Position numbers and translations under genes: made by a program. A stretch of DNA of 19,131 nucleotides from Phycisphaerales bacterium UBA6054. GTDB lineage: Bacteria > Planctomycetota > Phycisphaerae > Phycisphaerales > UBA1924. Positions 1 to 6,877 of the stretch are shown here, piece by piece. How positions within the stretch are numbered: position 1 is the first letter of the stretch; each line of letters starts with the position of its first letter. The stretch lies in NCBI GenBank assembly GCA_002429045.1, contig DIYM01000010.1, positions 1-19,131 on the forward strand, given 5' to 3'. The notes under the pieces are model-generated. The model did not search any database and had not been told where the DNA came from. It was given only the letters and a program-made list of their open reading frames with translations.

Positions 1-303
1 GTCCACGCCGACCATCGGGGGCTGCACGAGGTAGCAGCCCGGGGCCAGCGGCTCGGGAAGATCCGCGACGCCAGAGATCACGCGGATCGTGCCGGTATCG
101 AGCGCGGTCTGGCGGATCCAACGCCGGGCTTCCTGGAGCGGGAGACAGATGCGGGCCATGCGCGAGAAATCGTCCGCGGCCCGGGCCTGGTACAGCGCCT
201 CGACGCACAGCGCGGACGCGTCGAAGTAACGCGTCTCGAACAGCTCGCGCGACGCGTGCTCCATCAGGCGGTCGATCGGGTTGGACAACGACTCGGCGGT
301 CAC
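1..303 (-). CDS. Unknown protein, N-terminal part (runs off the window)
   Basis: I do not recognise this protein. Reading from a GTG at 303-301, 101 codons stay open to the window edge. The start overlaps the TGA of the upstream gene as GTGA, the same 4-nt coupling seen at the other junctions of this operon, and a G-rich stretch lies just before it. The visible part is strongly helical: residues about 10-66 contain alternating Leu/Ala/aromatic positions (RLMEHASRELFE, ASALCVEALYQARAADD, MARICLPLQEARRW) that could form TPR-like helical hairpins. A more beta-like stretch begins near residue 72 (GTIRVISGV). No signal peptide is seen, so it is probably cytoplasmic. It is the last visible gene of the operon led by a GT2 glycosyltransferase. 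Its function cannot be assigned. Confidence 0.75.
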   Translation of the reverse strand, partial: MTAESLSNPIDRLMEHASRELFETRYFDASALCVEALYQARAADDFSRMARICLPLQEARRWIRQTALDTGTIRVISGVADLPEPLAPGCYLVQPPMVGVD

Positions 304-914
304 CCCGCGCCGCCCCCCGCCTTGGCGTGCCCGATCAACCCGTCGAGCAACGCGTCCCACCCCTGGGCCCGCTCCTCGAGATCGAACGCGAGCACATCGC
401 CCAACGCCGACCAGTCCTCGTTCGTGACCGCGTTGCGCAGCTCGACCAGATCGGACGCGAAGCCCGAGACCGTCTCGGCGGCGGGCGTGCCGTCCACAAC
501 GAACACGTGCAGATCAACGCCCAGCAGCGTGGCGGCCTGGTCCACGACGGTCCGGACCGCCTGCCAGCCTTCCATGACAGGCCCGAGCGATGCGGTCGCG
601 TCGTTCACCTGCCCCTGGTCGATCATGTTCGCGGCCTGCTTCTGATCGACCCGCACACGCCCGAGCGCGTCCTTCGCGTCGTAGAGCGTCTCGGACAAGA
701 ACGCGGAGCGATCGGCGGTCACCACATCGATCTCGCCGACGCCAGCGGTATCCTCGGGCGGGCTGTCGAGGAGGGTGCCCGCGGGGCGTCCGTCCGCCTT
801 GATCTCGATGATCAGGCGTCCCTGTTCGGCGGCCCTGTCGCGCGCGAGATCGATCGCCTGCGACACCCCTTCGACGCCGTCCGCGGCTGTCTGCCCGTCG
901 ATGATCAGTTTCAT
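300..914 (-). CDS. Conserved-looking hypothetical protein, 204 aa
   Basis: No family is recognised. The ATG at 914-912 overlaps the TGA of the LABN gene (ATGA), and a good Shine-Dalgarno (AAGGAAGG) lies inside the end of that gene, so this start is preferred over longer in-frame readings. The protein begins MKLIIDGQTAADGVEG. Residues about 1-70 look alpha/beta: a short strand, a helix (SQAIDLARDRAAEQG), a strand (RLIIEIKADG) and another strand (EIDVVTAD). The rest is mostly helical and acidic, ending in a Gly/Ala tail. There is no signal peptide or membrane segment, so it is likely cytoplasmic. It sits between a membrane LABN protein and another unknown gene, which suggests translational coupling and possibly a shared envelope-related role; that is inference from position only. 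Confidence 0.8.
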   Translation of the reverse strand: MKLIIDGQTAADGVEGVSQAIDLARDRAAEQGRLIIEIKADGRPAGTLLDSPPEDTAGVGEIDVVTADRSAFLSETLYDAKDALGRVRVDQKQAANMIDQGQVNDATASLGPVMEGWQAVRTVVDQAATLLGVDLHVFVVDGTPAAETVSGFASDLVELRNAVTNEDWSALGDVLAFDLEERAQGWDALLDGLIGHAKAGGGAG

Positions 915-1522
915 GCCATACCTTCCTTGATGCCCCCCGGCGTGCCGCCGGCCCGGGCCGATTGCTTGCGGATCAGCCTCAGATTCCGCGCGTAGATCAC
1001 GATCCCTGTCGATTGTCCCAGCACCCCGACGACGTCCTTCCGCCACACGAAGTACGCGAACAGTGTGACCCCGCCCGCCAGGCTCAGCCACCAGAAAAGC
1101 GGGGGCACCGTGGACACCCGGCTGCGCTCGGACACGACCCACTGGATCAGCATCCGCCCGAAGAAGGCCGCCTGCCCGAACAGCCCGACCGCGACCCACC
1201 CGAACTGCGCCCACGACGTGACATTAAAGAACCCCAGAAGCAACCGTGCCAACGCCGGCCTTGCCCGCCACTCGTCGATGCGGGCTTCCAGGAAGCGATC
1301 CAGCTCGGAAGACGCGAACTCGGTGCCCGCGAACCAGGGCGGGGAGATCACCGTGTAAGCGGTCAGACCAGAACCGTCATCGTCATGCCGGTCCAGCAGG
1401 AACTCGGTCGATCCCACCCGGACATCGAGGTCGTAAGCCGACCGCTTGAGTGTGGGCTGGAGCACCAGCCACATGCCGAGCATGAGCAGCAGCAGCATCG
1501 CGATGACCGGCTCGGGCTTCAT
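911..1522 (-). CDS. Lipid-A-disaccharide synthase N-terminal-like (LABN) membrane protein
   Basis: This 203-aa membrane protein carries a LABN domain (PF07578) at about residues 113-184. Recognisable family motifs are GLFGQAAFFGRMLIQWVVSE, PPLFWWLSLAGG and VLGQSTGIVIYARNLRLI, giving three close transmembrane helices. An extra N-terminal membrane anchor (about residues 6-22) and a segment of about 85 residues that is probably extracytoplasmic precede the domain; stand-alone LABN proteins are usually only this core. The ATG at 1522-1520 overlaps the TGA of the upstream glycosyltransferase (ATGA), fixing the start. LABN proteins are often found beside DPM-type GT2 enzymes, and a role in transferring or flipping lipid-linked sugars is commonly suspected but not established. 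It is not the catalytic part of LpxB. Confidence 0.9.
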   Translation of the reverse strand: MKPEPVIAMLLLLMLGMWLVLQPTLKRSAYDLDVRVGSTEFLLDRHDDDGSGLTAYTVISPPWFAGTEFASSELDRFLEARIDEWRARPALARLLLGFFNVTSWAQFGWVAVGLFGQAAFFGRMLIQWVVSERSRVSTVPPLFWWLSLAGGVTLFAYFVWRKDVVGVLGQSTGIVIYARNLRLIRKQSARAGGTPGGIKEGMA

Positions 1523-2358
1523 CGGACGGCTTCTTCGGGGTGTCGTTCGGTCGAGCCGATCACGCCCCGAGCGTGTTGCTCGGCGCGGGCCGCGGGCTCC
1601 CACTCCCGGCGGGCCATCCACCGGACCGCGAAGCAGTCGATCAGCCCCGGGATCGCCCGCCTCGCGATGCCCATCCCGTACTTGGTCCGCCCCGTGTAAC
1701 GCGGGCTGTGCGAGACATCCATCTCGATGACCTCGTATCCCATGGACCGCGCGATCACCGGGATGAAACGGTGCATGCCCCGCAGGTGGAGCGGGAGGGC
1801 CGACGCGGCGTCGCGCCTCATCACCCTCAGCGAGCAGCCCGTGTCCCGCGTGGGATCGTTGAGGATCACCCGGCGAGCGAGGCGGCCAACGCCCGACCCG
1901 AATCGTCGGATCCACCCGTCGCCGTTCGCCCTCGCGCGGGTCCGATCGCCCTGGACCATCCCCGCCCCCGTCGCTTCGATACGCTCGACGAGCCCGACGA
2001 GGTCCGCGGGGTCGTTCTGGAGATCGGCGTCGAGCATCGCGATCAGCGTGCCACGCGACGCGCGGATGCCCGCGCGGAACGCGGCCGACTGCCCGTTGCT
2101 GCGACCCCTCTCGGGCCTGGGCAGTTCGAGCAATCGGAGCCAGGCCCGCTCGGGCATCAGCGCCAGGACCGCGTCGGGCGTGCCATCGGAGGACGCGTCG
2201 TCCACGAGAATGAACTCGAACGATCGACCCGTCAGGGCGCACGCGTCCCCGACGCGAGCGACCAGCGGCGCGATGTTGCCGGATTCGTCGTGCGCGGGCG
2301 CGATCACGCTGAGCCCGATCGGGGCCTCGTCTTCGGGATGATGCTGTCCGGTTCCCAC
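1519..2358 (-). CDS. GT2 glycosyltransferase, dolichyl/undecaprenyl-phosphate sugar transferase type
   Basis: A 279-aa GT-A fold glycosyltransferase of the DPM1/ArnC type, expected to move a sugar from a nucleotide donor to a polyprenyl phosphate at the inner face of the membrane. Motifs: SVIAPAHDESGNI near residue 17, LVDDASSDGT at 51-60, the metal-binding D110-A-D112 within MLDADLQNDP, VQGDRTRAR near 135, DTGCSLRVMRR at 172-182 and the family signature SHSPRYTGRTKYG at 216-228. The paired C-terminal membrane helices of ArnC or GtrB are absent, as in soluble DPM1. The start is a GTG with GGAG five bases before it; an in-frame TGA lies only a few codons upstream. It leads the operon and overlaps the LABN gene by 4 nt, suggesting that the two proteins share a lipid-linked sugar substrate. 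The sugar cannot be deduced. Confidence 0.92.
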   Translation of the reverse strand: MGTGQHHPEDEAPIGLSVIAPAHDESGNIAPLVARVGDACALTGRSFEFILVDDASSDGTPDAVLALMPERAWLRLLELPRPERGRSNGQSAAFRAGIRASRGTLIAMLDADLQNDPADLVGLVERIEATGAGMVQGDRTRARANGDGWIRRFGSGVGRLARRVILNDPTRDTGCSLRVMRRDAASALPLHLRGMHRFIPVIARSMGYEVIEMDVSHSPRYTGRTKYGMGIARRAIPGLIDCFAVRWMARREWEPAARAEQHARGVIGSTERHPEEAVR

Positions 2359-2411
2359 GTGCGCTCCCGCGTCTCAGACCCGCCGCGACCCGAAGCCGCC
2401 GTCACGCCAGT

Positions 2412-2421
2412 AGCATAGAAT
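2412..2421. promoter_or_regulatory. Possible divergent promoter with overlapping -10 boxes
   Basis: Between the GT2 operon and the ferredoxin, two -10-like hexamers overlap on opposite strands: TATGCT on minus (2417-2412) facing the GT2 gene, and TAGAAT on plus (2416-2421) facing the ferredoxin. Leaders would be about 50 and 40 nt. No convincing -35 element is visible for either. Assignment rests on the TANNNT pattern and position only. Confidence 0.4.
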
Positions 2422-2462
2422 GATTCCAACCCAGCGGTCCCATTTTTCAGCGAGATACGCCG

Positions 2463-2888
2463 ATGCACCTGCGACACAGCGACCACGACCACGGCCCGGA
2501 TACGACCAAAGTCAGATTCATCCTCGAGAACCCCGAAGAACTCATCGACGAGGACCACTTCACCGGGGATGACCCCGGCGCGACCGAGCACGTGTTCGGT
2601 GCCGCCAAGGGCGAGCATCTGCTCGAGGTCGCGGTGGAGAACGGGATCAACATCGAGCACGCGTGCGGCGGCGTCTGCGCCTGCTCGACCTGCCACGTCT
2701 ACGTCGAGCAGGGCATGGACCAACTCTCCGAAGCCGAGGAAGAAGAGGACGATCGGGTCGAAGAGGCCCCGGGTCTGCAGATCAACAGCCGCCTCTCGTG
2801 CCAGTGCTTCATCGAGAAGGACAGCACCGAGATCGTCGTCCGGGTCCCCGCGTGGAACCGCAACGCGGTCAAGGAAGTGCCCCACTAG
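2463..2888 (+). CDS. fdx: [2Fe-2S] ferredoxin, ISC/adrenodoxin type
   Basis: A 141-aa ferredoxin closely resembling E. coli Fdx, the electron donor for Fe-S cluster assembly. The cluster ligands are C68, C74 and C77 in EHACGGVCACSTCHVYV, plus C113 in SRLSCQC, giving the C-x5-C-x2-C-x35-C spacing of this class. The acidic patch after the cluster loop (LSEAEEEEDDR) matches the partner-docking region of adrenodoxin-type proteins. Two further cysteines, C72 and C115, are present; C72 occupies the place of the extra Cys in the E. coli protein. The N-terminus has a His/Asp-rich extension (residues 2-13) not typical of the family. No isc or suf genes are in view, so it is a stand-alone copy. The stop lies 14 bp from the stop of the converging serine hydrolase, with no terminator between them. 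The ribosome binding site is weak. Confidence 0.93.
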   Translation: MHLRHSDHDHGPDTTKVRFILENPEELIDEDHFTGDDPGATEHVFGAAKGEHLLEVAVENGINIEHACGGVCACSTCHVYVEQGMDQLSEAEEEEDDRVEEAPGLQINSRLSCQCFIEKDSTEIVVRVPAWNRNAVKEVPH

Positions 2889-2902
2889 GGCAGCCGCGCC
2901 GT

Positions 2903-4228
2903 TCAGTCCGTCGCACCGACCAACGCCAGCCCGATGACTTCCCCGAGTGTGCCCATCTCGGCCAGCGTTGTTTCGTAGTCGTAGATCCCGTCGTTGTAGA
3001 TCCCGTTGGGGTTGCGGTGGATCACCGCCGCCACGAAGACCGCGTTGCCCGTGGGCAGGTGCTCGACGTACGCGTTCTCGGTCACGAACCCGTACGCGAG
3101 CCCGATCTTGTTGACGATCCGCCATTCCTCGAGCGGGCGGACCGCGATCAGACCGGGCAGCAAGAACTTGACATAGTCGTCGGGGTACTTCTGGGGGTCG
3201 TACCGGGGCGACTCGGACTCGCGCGGCAGCACGGTCGCGCTGCGGATCAGCCGGGCGCGCTGGTCGTCGGTGAGGTCCAGGGGGCGAGCGCCGGCGGGGC
3301 CGTGCCGGTAGCGGTGCGGCCCGCAGCAGCCGCGGTGGGTCAAACCGGGGCGCACGAGCCGGGCGAGCACCAACTGAAGGTCGGAGAGGCGTGAGTAGTT
3401 CTTCTGCGAGAAATCGAACGGCTCATCGATCTGCTCCCCGCCCTTCAGATAGCCGTCCCCGAGGACGAGGCTCTCCCGCCCGAAGATCACGCCGTCGGAT
3501 GCATCACGACGCTGCAGCGTGCTTGCACGCTCCCCGATCTGCGGCGACCCGGGCGCCAGCCCCAGATCCACCCGCGGCGCACGCCTGTTCTCGTCGGGGG
3601 TGCGTGCGACAGAGAGCCGGTGCGTCACCCACGACTCGTCGGCGCCCCACTCCCGCATGCGTTGATTGAGTTCCTGCGGTCCGACGAGGTCGTAGAGCGT
3701 GTTGAACGCGGGGTTGTCGGACACCACGAACAGCTTGTGAGCTTCGTGGGCGACCGTGATGGGGCGCGACCCCGGAGGATGCCAGCCGGCGTGCGCCGTG
3801 TTCGTCTCGTCGACCTCGCGGACCGAGTCACCGTCGACCAGCGGGTACAAGCGAAGCGGGGTGTGCTCATCGATGCCGGCATCGGGGTAGGCCCGCCGCC
3901 AAGCGTTCAGCAACTCGCACGCGGCGATCGCGGCGTACAGCTTGACCGTGCTCGCCGGATAGAAGTAGCGACCGCGCGGAGCGATGTACGACTGCCGCAA
4001 CACCACCGAACCGTCCGGCGCTTCGCGGACCCAGCCCACGCAAATCTCTCCCCACGCGTTGCCAGGGAGCCCATCGGGAGTGAACACGTCCAACCGCCCG
4101 GCGCCGATCGCTCCGCGGATCGCGACCGCCACCTCGGGCTCTTCTGGCGCCAACACGCGATCGGGCTGGTCCGCCTGCATCGTCTGCGTGAGCAGTGAAA
4201 CGGCCGCGGCGGCGAGGGTCTGGATCAT
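2903..4228 (-). CDS. Beta-lactamase-fold serine hydrolase (class A-like)
   Basis: A 441-aa protein with the three active-site elements of the penicillin-binding/class A beta-lactamase fold (compare PF13354): S93-x-x-K96 in YPASTVKLYAA, S170-D171-N172 in VVSDNPAFN, and K374-I-G376 in IVNKIGLAYGF, where KTG is usual. A convincing class A omega-loop glutamate (ExxLN) is not visible, so hydrolysis of beta-lactams should not be assumed; peptidoglycan or ester substrates are possible. The N-terminus (MIQTLAAAAVSLLTQTMQA) reads as a short export signal. It is longer than typical class A enzymes (about 290 aa) because of inserted segments between residues about 205 and 350. The gene stands alone, divergent from the SOUL gene. 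A TAGGCT box lies six bases before the ATG and no Shine-Dalgarno is seen. Confidence 0.85.
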   Translation of the reverse strand: MIQTLAAAAVSLLTQTMQADQPDRVLAPEEPEVAVAIRGAIGAGRLDVFTPDGLPGNAWGEICVGWVREAPDGSVVLRQSYIAPRGRYFYPASTVKLYAAIAACELLNAWRRAYPDAGIDEHTPLRLYPLVDGDSVREVDETNTAHAGWHPPGSRPITVAHEAHKLFVVSDNPAFNTLYDLVGPQELNQRMREWGADESWVTHRLSVARTPDENRRAPRVDLGLAPGSPQIGERASTLQRRDASDGVIFGRESLVLGDGYLKGGEQIDEPFDFSQKNYSRLSDLQLVLARLVRPGLTHRGCCGPHRYRHGPAGARPLDLTDDQRARLIRSATVLPRESESPRYDPQKYPDDYVKFLLPGLIAVRPLEEWRIVNKIGLAYGFVTENAYVEHLPTGNAVFVAAVIHRNPNGIYNDGIYDYETTLAEMGTLGEVIGLALVGATD

Positions 4229-4234
4229 GTCTTC

Positions 4235-4240
4235 AGCCTA
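4235..4240 (-). promoter_or_regulatory. -10-like box (TAGGCT), putative leaderless start
   Basis: Reading on the minus strand, TAGGCT is followed by six bases (GAAGAC) and then the ATG of the serine hydrolase. A transcript starting about 7 nt after the box would begin at the start codon. There is no Shine-Dalgarno and no clear -35 element. Confidence 0.5.
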
Positions 4241-4292
4241 CCCCCGCATCCGCCCGGCGGGAACCCGCGAAACCGCGCCCCGAGGTGAAACC

Positions 4293-5096
4293 ATGCAGAT
4301 GTCCACGATCGCGCTCGTCGCACTGATGAACGCCCAAACGCCCGGAATCGACATCACCACGGCGGACGCGACCCAGATGAAGCCCCCGCCCGAGGCGTCT
4401 GTCATGGACTCGGGCTCCTGGGTGCTCCGCGTCGCCGGCGAGCCAGAGTACGAGATCCAATCACGCCAGGGACCCGAAGGCCCGCTCTACCGGGCCGGCC
4501 CGGTCACGACCGACACCAAGCTGCCCGTCGGCTACCCGGCGCCCACGGCCCCGGGCGCGTACGAGATCAAGCACTACGCCTCGGTCCGGCGTGCGGAGTT
4601 CACCAGCGGGTCCGGGCGGGGCATCAACGGGCAGAACGGGTTCTGGCCCCTCTTCCGGCACATCAGCCGCAACGACATCGCGATGACCGCGCCGGTCGAG
4701 ATGGAGGTCGCCGACGAGGACAACGACGGCCGCCCCGACCGCTGGACCATGTCGTTCCTCTACCACCAGATCTCCGACGGGCCCACCGGCAGCGACGGCA
4801 ACGTGGTGATCGTCGATACCCAGCCGATGACCTATCTCTCGCTGGGTGTGCAAGGCAGGCGGGGGCAGGACACCTGGGACACGCTGGCAGACCGGCTCGA
4901 CGCGTGGATCGCCGAATCGCCCCGGTGGGAACGCGCCGGCATGCCACGCGTGCTGGGCTACAACGGGCCCAACGTCCCGGGGCGCAACCAGTGGTGGGAG
5001 ATACAGATCCCCATCGAGCCGGTGCCCGTGGGATCGGCACCGTCCGCCCCCACATCCGATCAGCCGATCTATCGGGAAGTCCAGCCCGAAGGCTGA
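4293..5096 (+). CDS. SOUL-family haem-binding-like protein
   Basis: A 267-aa protein whose residues about 88-242 match the SOUL/HBP family (PF04832): YEIKHYASVRRAEF, GFWPLFRHISRND, the signature IAMTAPVEME at 129-138, and a C-terminal WWEIQIPI strand. Family members bind haem or related tetrapyrroles in animals and plants; the bacterial role is unknown. The N-terminal 18 residues are hydrophobic and may be a weak export signal, followed by a Pro-rich linker. The ATG at 4293 is chosen because GAGGTG at 4282-4287 sits five bases before it; a second ATG two codons later is possible, and longer in-frame readings run into the divergent serine hydrolase gene. The PNGase F-like gene follows 49 bp downstream but has its own promoter-like box. 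Confidence 0.88.
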   Translation: MQMSTIALVALMNAQTPGIDITTADATQMKPPPEASVMDSGSWVLRVAGEPEYEIQSRQGPEGPLYRAGPVTTDTKLPVGYPAPTAPGAYEIKHYASVRRAEFTSGSGRGINGQNGFWPLFRHISRNDIAMTAPVEMEVADEDNDGRPDRWTMSFLYHQISDGPTGSDGNVVIVDTQPMTYLSLGVQGRRGQDTWDTLADRLDAWIAESPRWERAGMPRVLGYNGPNVPGRNQWWEIQIPIEPVPVGSAPSAPTSDQPIYREVQPEG

Positions 5097-5133
5097 AGCC
5101 GTCCGAGCCCGTACGAGCCCACATCGCCTCGTG

Positions 5134-5139
5134 TATGCT
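5134..5139 (+). promoter_or_regulatory. -10-like box (TATGCT), putative leaderless start
   Basis: TATGCT is followed by six bases (CGGGGG) and the ATG of the PNGase F-like gene, placing the expected transcription start at or next to the start codon. The G-run touches the ATG, too close for a normal Shine-Dalgarno. No -35 element is evident. Confidence 0.5.
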
Positions 5140-5145
5140 CGGGGG

Positions 5146-6717
5146 ATGAGCCGAGCACCCTCCTCTCTCATCACGGTCGTGCTTCTCTGGTTGGTCGCAC
5201 CGGGCCCAGCCCTCGCTTCCGGCGGGGACGCTCCGAGCGACCGGCTGTACCAGGCCACCTTCTCGGGCGAGTTCACGTTCCCGAGCGAAGAGCACGCGGC
5301 GGTCTCGAAGGGCGCGGGCTTGGTGTTCTTCGATAGCGATGAGTATCCGCGGGGTTTGATCAAGCCCGACGCGTTCAGCTGGGACGAGCCGAACGCCCCC
5401 TACACCGTCGCGGTGGCGTTCGACACGCACAACCCCCCGCCCACAGAGACCGAGGTCACCGAGGGCGAGGACGGCAAGCCGAACTACCCGGTCGGCTGGT
5501 TCGACGAAGCGGGCAACTGGTACGACCGCCCGCAGCGTGAGATCTCCGTCCATGTCGACGGCGTCGAGATCCACAACATGCTCAGCCCCGTGGAGTACCG
5601 AACCGGCGGGCCGGTCCGGGTCCAGGCCACGCTGCGCTTCGTGACCGGGGCCGCCCTGCTGGACCTGACGGTCGCGGGCGAGCCCGTGCTGGAGCGCTTC
5701 GAGTTGCTCGGCGTCGAGCCGTTCCGACCCGGCTGGCAGGCCATGCCCGCTGACGGAACCGTGCAACTGCACGACGCCGAGTTCGCGTCCGAAGGGCGGT
5801 ATCCAGGCGACGCGCCGTCAGCGCCATTGCGGATCAACGTGTTCGACGGGTACTTCGTGCACGCCGGCGACCGCACGCCGAAGACCGAGACCGATTTCTC
5901 TCCGATCCCGGACCGGGTCGCACGGGTCGTCGCGACACTCACGCTGGCCGAACCGGAGGTCGGGTACGACCACTGGGACAAGAAGGGCGTCTTCTACATC
6001 TGGGACAAGCAGCCCGACGGAACCGACGGCACACGCTACGAACTGCTCCGCTACATCACGCCCTTCCGCAAGGGCTGGGTGTGGAAAGCCGATGTCACGC
6101 ACCTCCTCCCGCTGCTCAGAGACAAGCGAACGCTGCAGTGCGACATCGGCACGTACATGAAGGGCTGGCTGGTCACGCTGGACCTGGATTTCTACCCGGG
6201 CCGGCCCGAGCGAACCCCGATCGCGATCGAGCACCTGTGGACGGGCGATGTCGAGATCGGCAACCCCGATAACCCGCCCAGCAGCACGTTCGTTGACCGC
6301 GAGATCGCGATCCCCGACAACGCGAGCGGGGCGCAGGTCTACATCACCGCCACCGGGCACGGCATGTCGCCCAACACCGATAACGCGGGCGAGTTCATGC
6401 CGCTCGGACGCACGCTCACCGTGTCCTCAGCGATCGGCGAAGTCATGGAGCACGACGTGCTCTGGAACGAGGACGTCTACCTGAATCCGTGCCGCCCGCA
6501 ACGGGGCACATGGAAGTTCGATCGGGCCGGCTGGTCCCCCGGCGACCTCGTGCCGCCCTGGCACGTCGATGTCTCCCACCTGCTCTCGGGCCAGAGCGCC
6601 CTGACCGTCGGCTACGAGCTGGACGAGTACCTCAACGAAGGACGCGGGCAGACCTGGGCCCCCCACCACTGGACCCACGGGTACGTGGTGTTCTTCCGCG
6701 ACGATCCGTCCGGGTAA
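5146..6717 (+). CDS. Secreted PNGase F-like protein (peptide-N-glycosidase F family)
   Basis: A 523-aa exported protein with a Sec signal peptide (hydrophobic residues 8-19, probable cleavage after ALA at 22-24). Residues about 255-520 resemble the two-domain PNGase F fold: HWDKKGVFYIW (276-286), RYITPFRKGW, ADVTHLLPLL, then TGHG (403-406), NAGEF (413-417), QRGTWKFDRAGWSPG (452-466) and DVSHLL. PNGase F removes N-glycans from asparagine. D278 aligns with its essential Asp60 and E416 with Glu206; the Glu118 position seems not conserved (CDIGTYMKG). Residues about 30-250 form an extra N-terminal region of no recognised family, beta-rich in appearance. Mature PNGase F is about 314 aa. The assignment comes from recall of family motifs; activity is inference. 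The ATG at 5146 is chosen because it starts the signal peptide and follows a -10-like box. Confidence 0.8.
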   Translation: MSRAPSSLITVVLLWLVAPGPALASGGDAPSDRLYQATFSGEFTFPSEEHAAVSKGAGLVFFDSDEYPRGLIKPDAFSWDEPNAPYTVAVAFDTHNPPPTETEVTEGEDGKPNYPVGWFDEAGNWYDRPQREISVHVDGVEIHNMLSPVEYRTGGPVRVQATLRFVTGAALLDLTVAGEPVLERFELLGVEPFRPGWQAMPADGTVQLHDAEFASEGRYPGDAPSAPLRINVFDGYFVHAGDRTPKTETDFSPIPDRVARVVATLTLAEPEVGYDHWDKKGVFYIWDKQPDGTDGTRYELLRYITPFRKGWVWKADVTHLLPLLRDKRTLQCDIGTYMKGWLVTLDLDFYPGRPERTPIAIEHLWTGDVEIGNPDNPPSSTFVDREIAIPDNASGAQVYITATGHGMSPNTDNAGEFMPLGRTLTVSSAIGEVMEHDVLWNEDVYLNPCRPQRGTWKFDRAGWSPGDLVPPWHVDVSHLLSGQSALTVGYELDEYLNEGRGQTWAPHHWTHGYVVFFRDDPSG

Positions 6718-6825
6718 CCACCCACCCCGCCGGACGCCCCATCCGAATAACTATCAGACAAGTCCACAATCGAGACTTTTTGATACGGAACACTGGATTG
6801 GGTGGTCACTCGCACCGATTCCGGG

Positions 6826-6851
6826 CGAATCGCACGAAGCTGTGCGATTCG
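6826..6851 (+). promoter_or_regulatory. Perfect hairpin/inverted repeat before the chemoreceptor gene
   Basis: CGAATCGCAC (6826-6835) pairs perfectly with GTGCGATTCG (6842-6851) around a six-base loop, GAAGCT. It ends 26 bp before the chemoreceptor ATG, outside its AGGA ribosome binding site (6865-6868). It has no T-run, so it is not a simple terminator; it may be a protein-binding operator or an RNA element in the leader. The surrounding intergenic stretch (6718-6877) includes an A/T-richer segment at 6745-6790 that could hold the promoter. Confidence 0.55.
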
Positions 6852-6877
6852 TCGTGGTTTCAACAGGATGGTGCAGC

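Noticed and set aside
327..995. Long plus-strand frame opposite the GT2-LABN operon genes
   Set aside because: It is an antisense shadow of well-supported minus-strand genes; its sequence is Arg/Pro/Asp-rich with no domain, as expected from G+C-rich third positions.
911..2242. 443-residue reading of the LABN gene
   Set aside because: The upstream half is an Arg/Gly/Pro-rich out-of-frame copy of the GT2 gene; the ATG at 1522 with a 4-nt overlap gives a natural membrane protein.
3620..4198. Plus-strand frame inside the serine hydrolase gene
   Set aside because: It overlaps a gene with clear SxxK/SDN motifs and has no recognisable motif or ribosome binding site.
4663..5772. Minus-strand frame across the SOUL and PNGase F-like genes
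   Set aside because: It spans two supported plus-strand genes; the translation is low-complexity Arg/Ala/Gly sequence.
6718..6877. Cyclic-di-GMP riboswitch before the chemoreceptor gene
   Set aside because: The hairpin is a simple perfect stem and the conserved motif of that riboswitch class is not visible.
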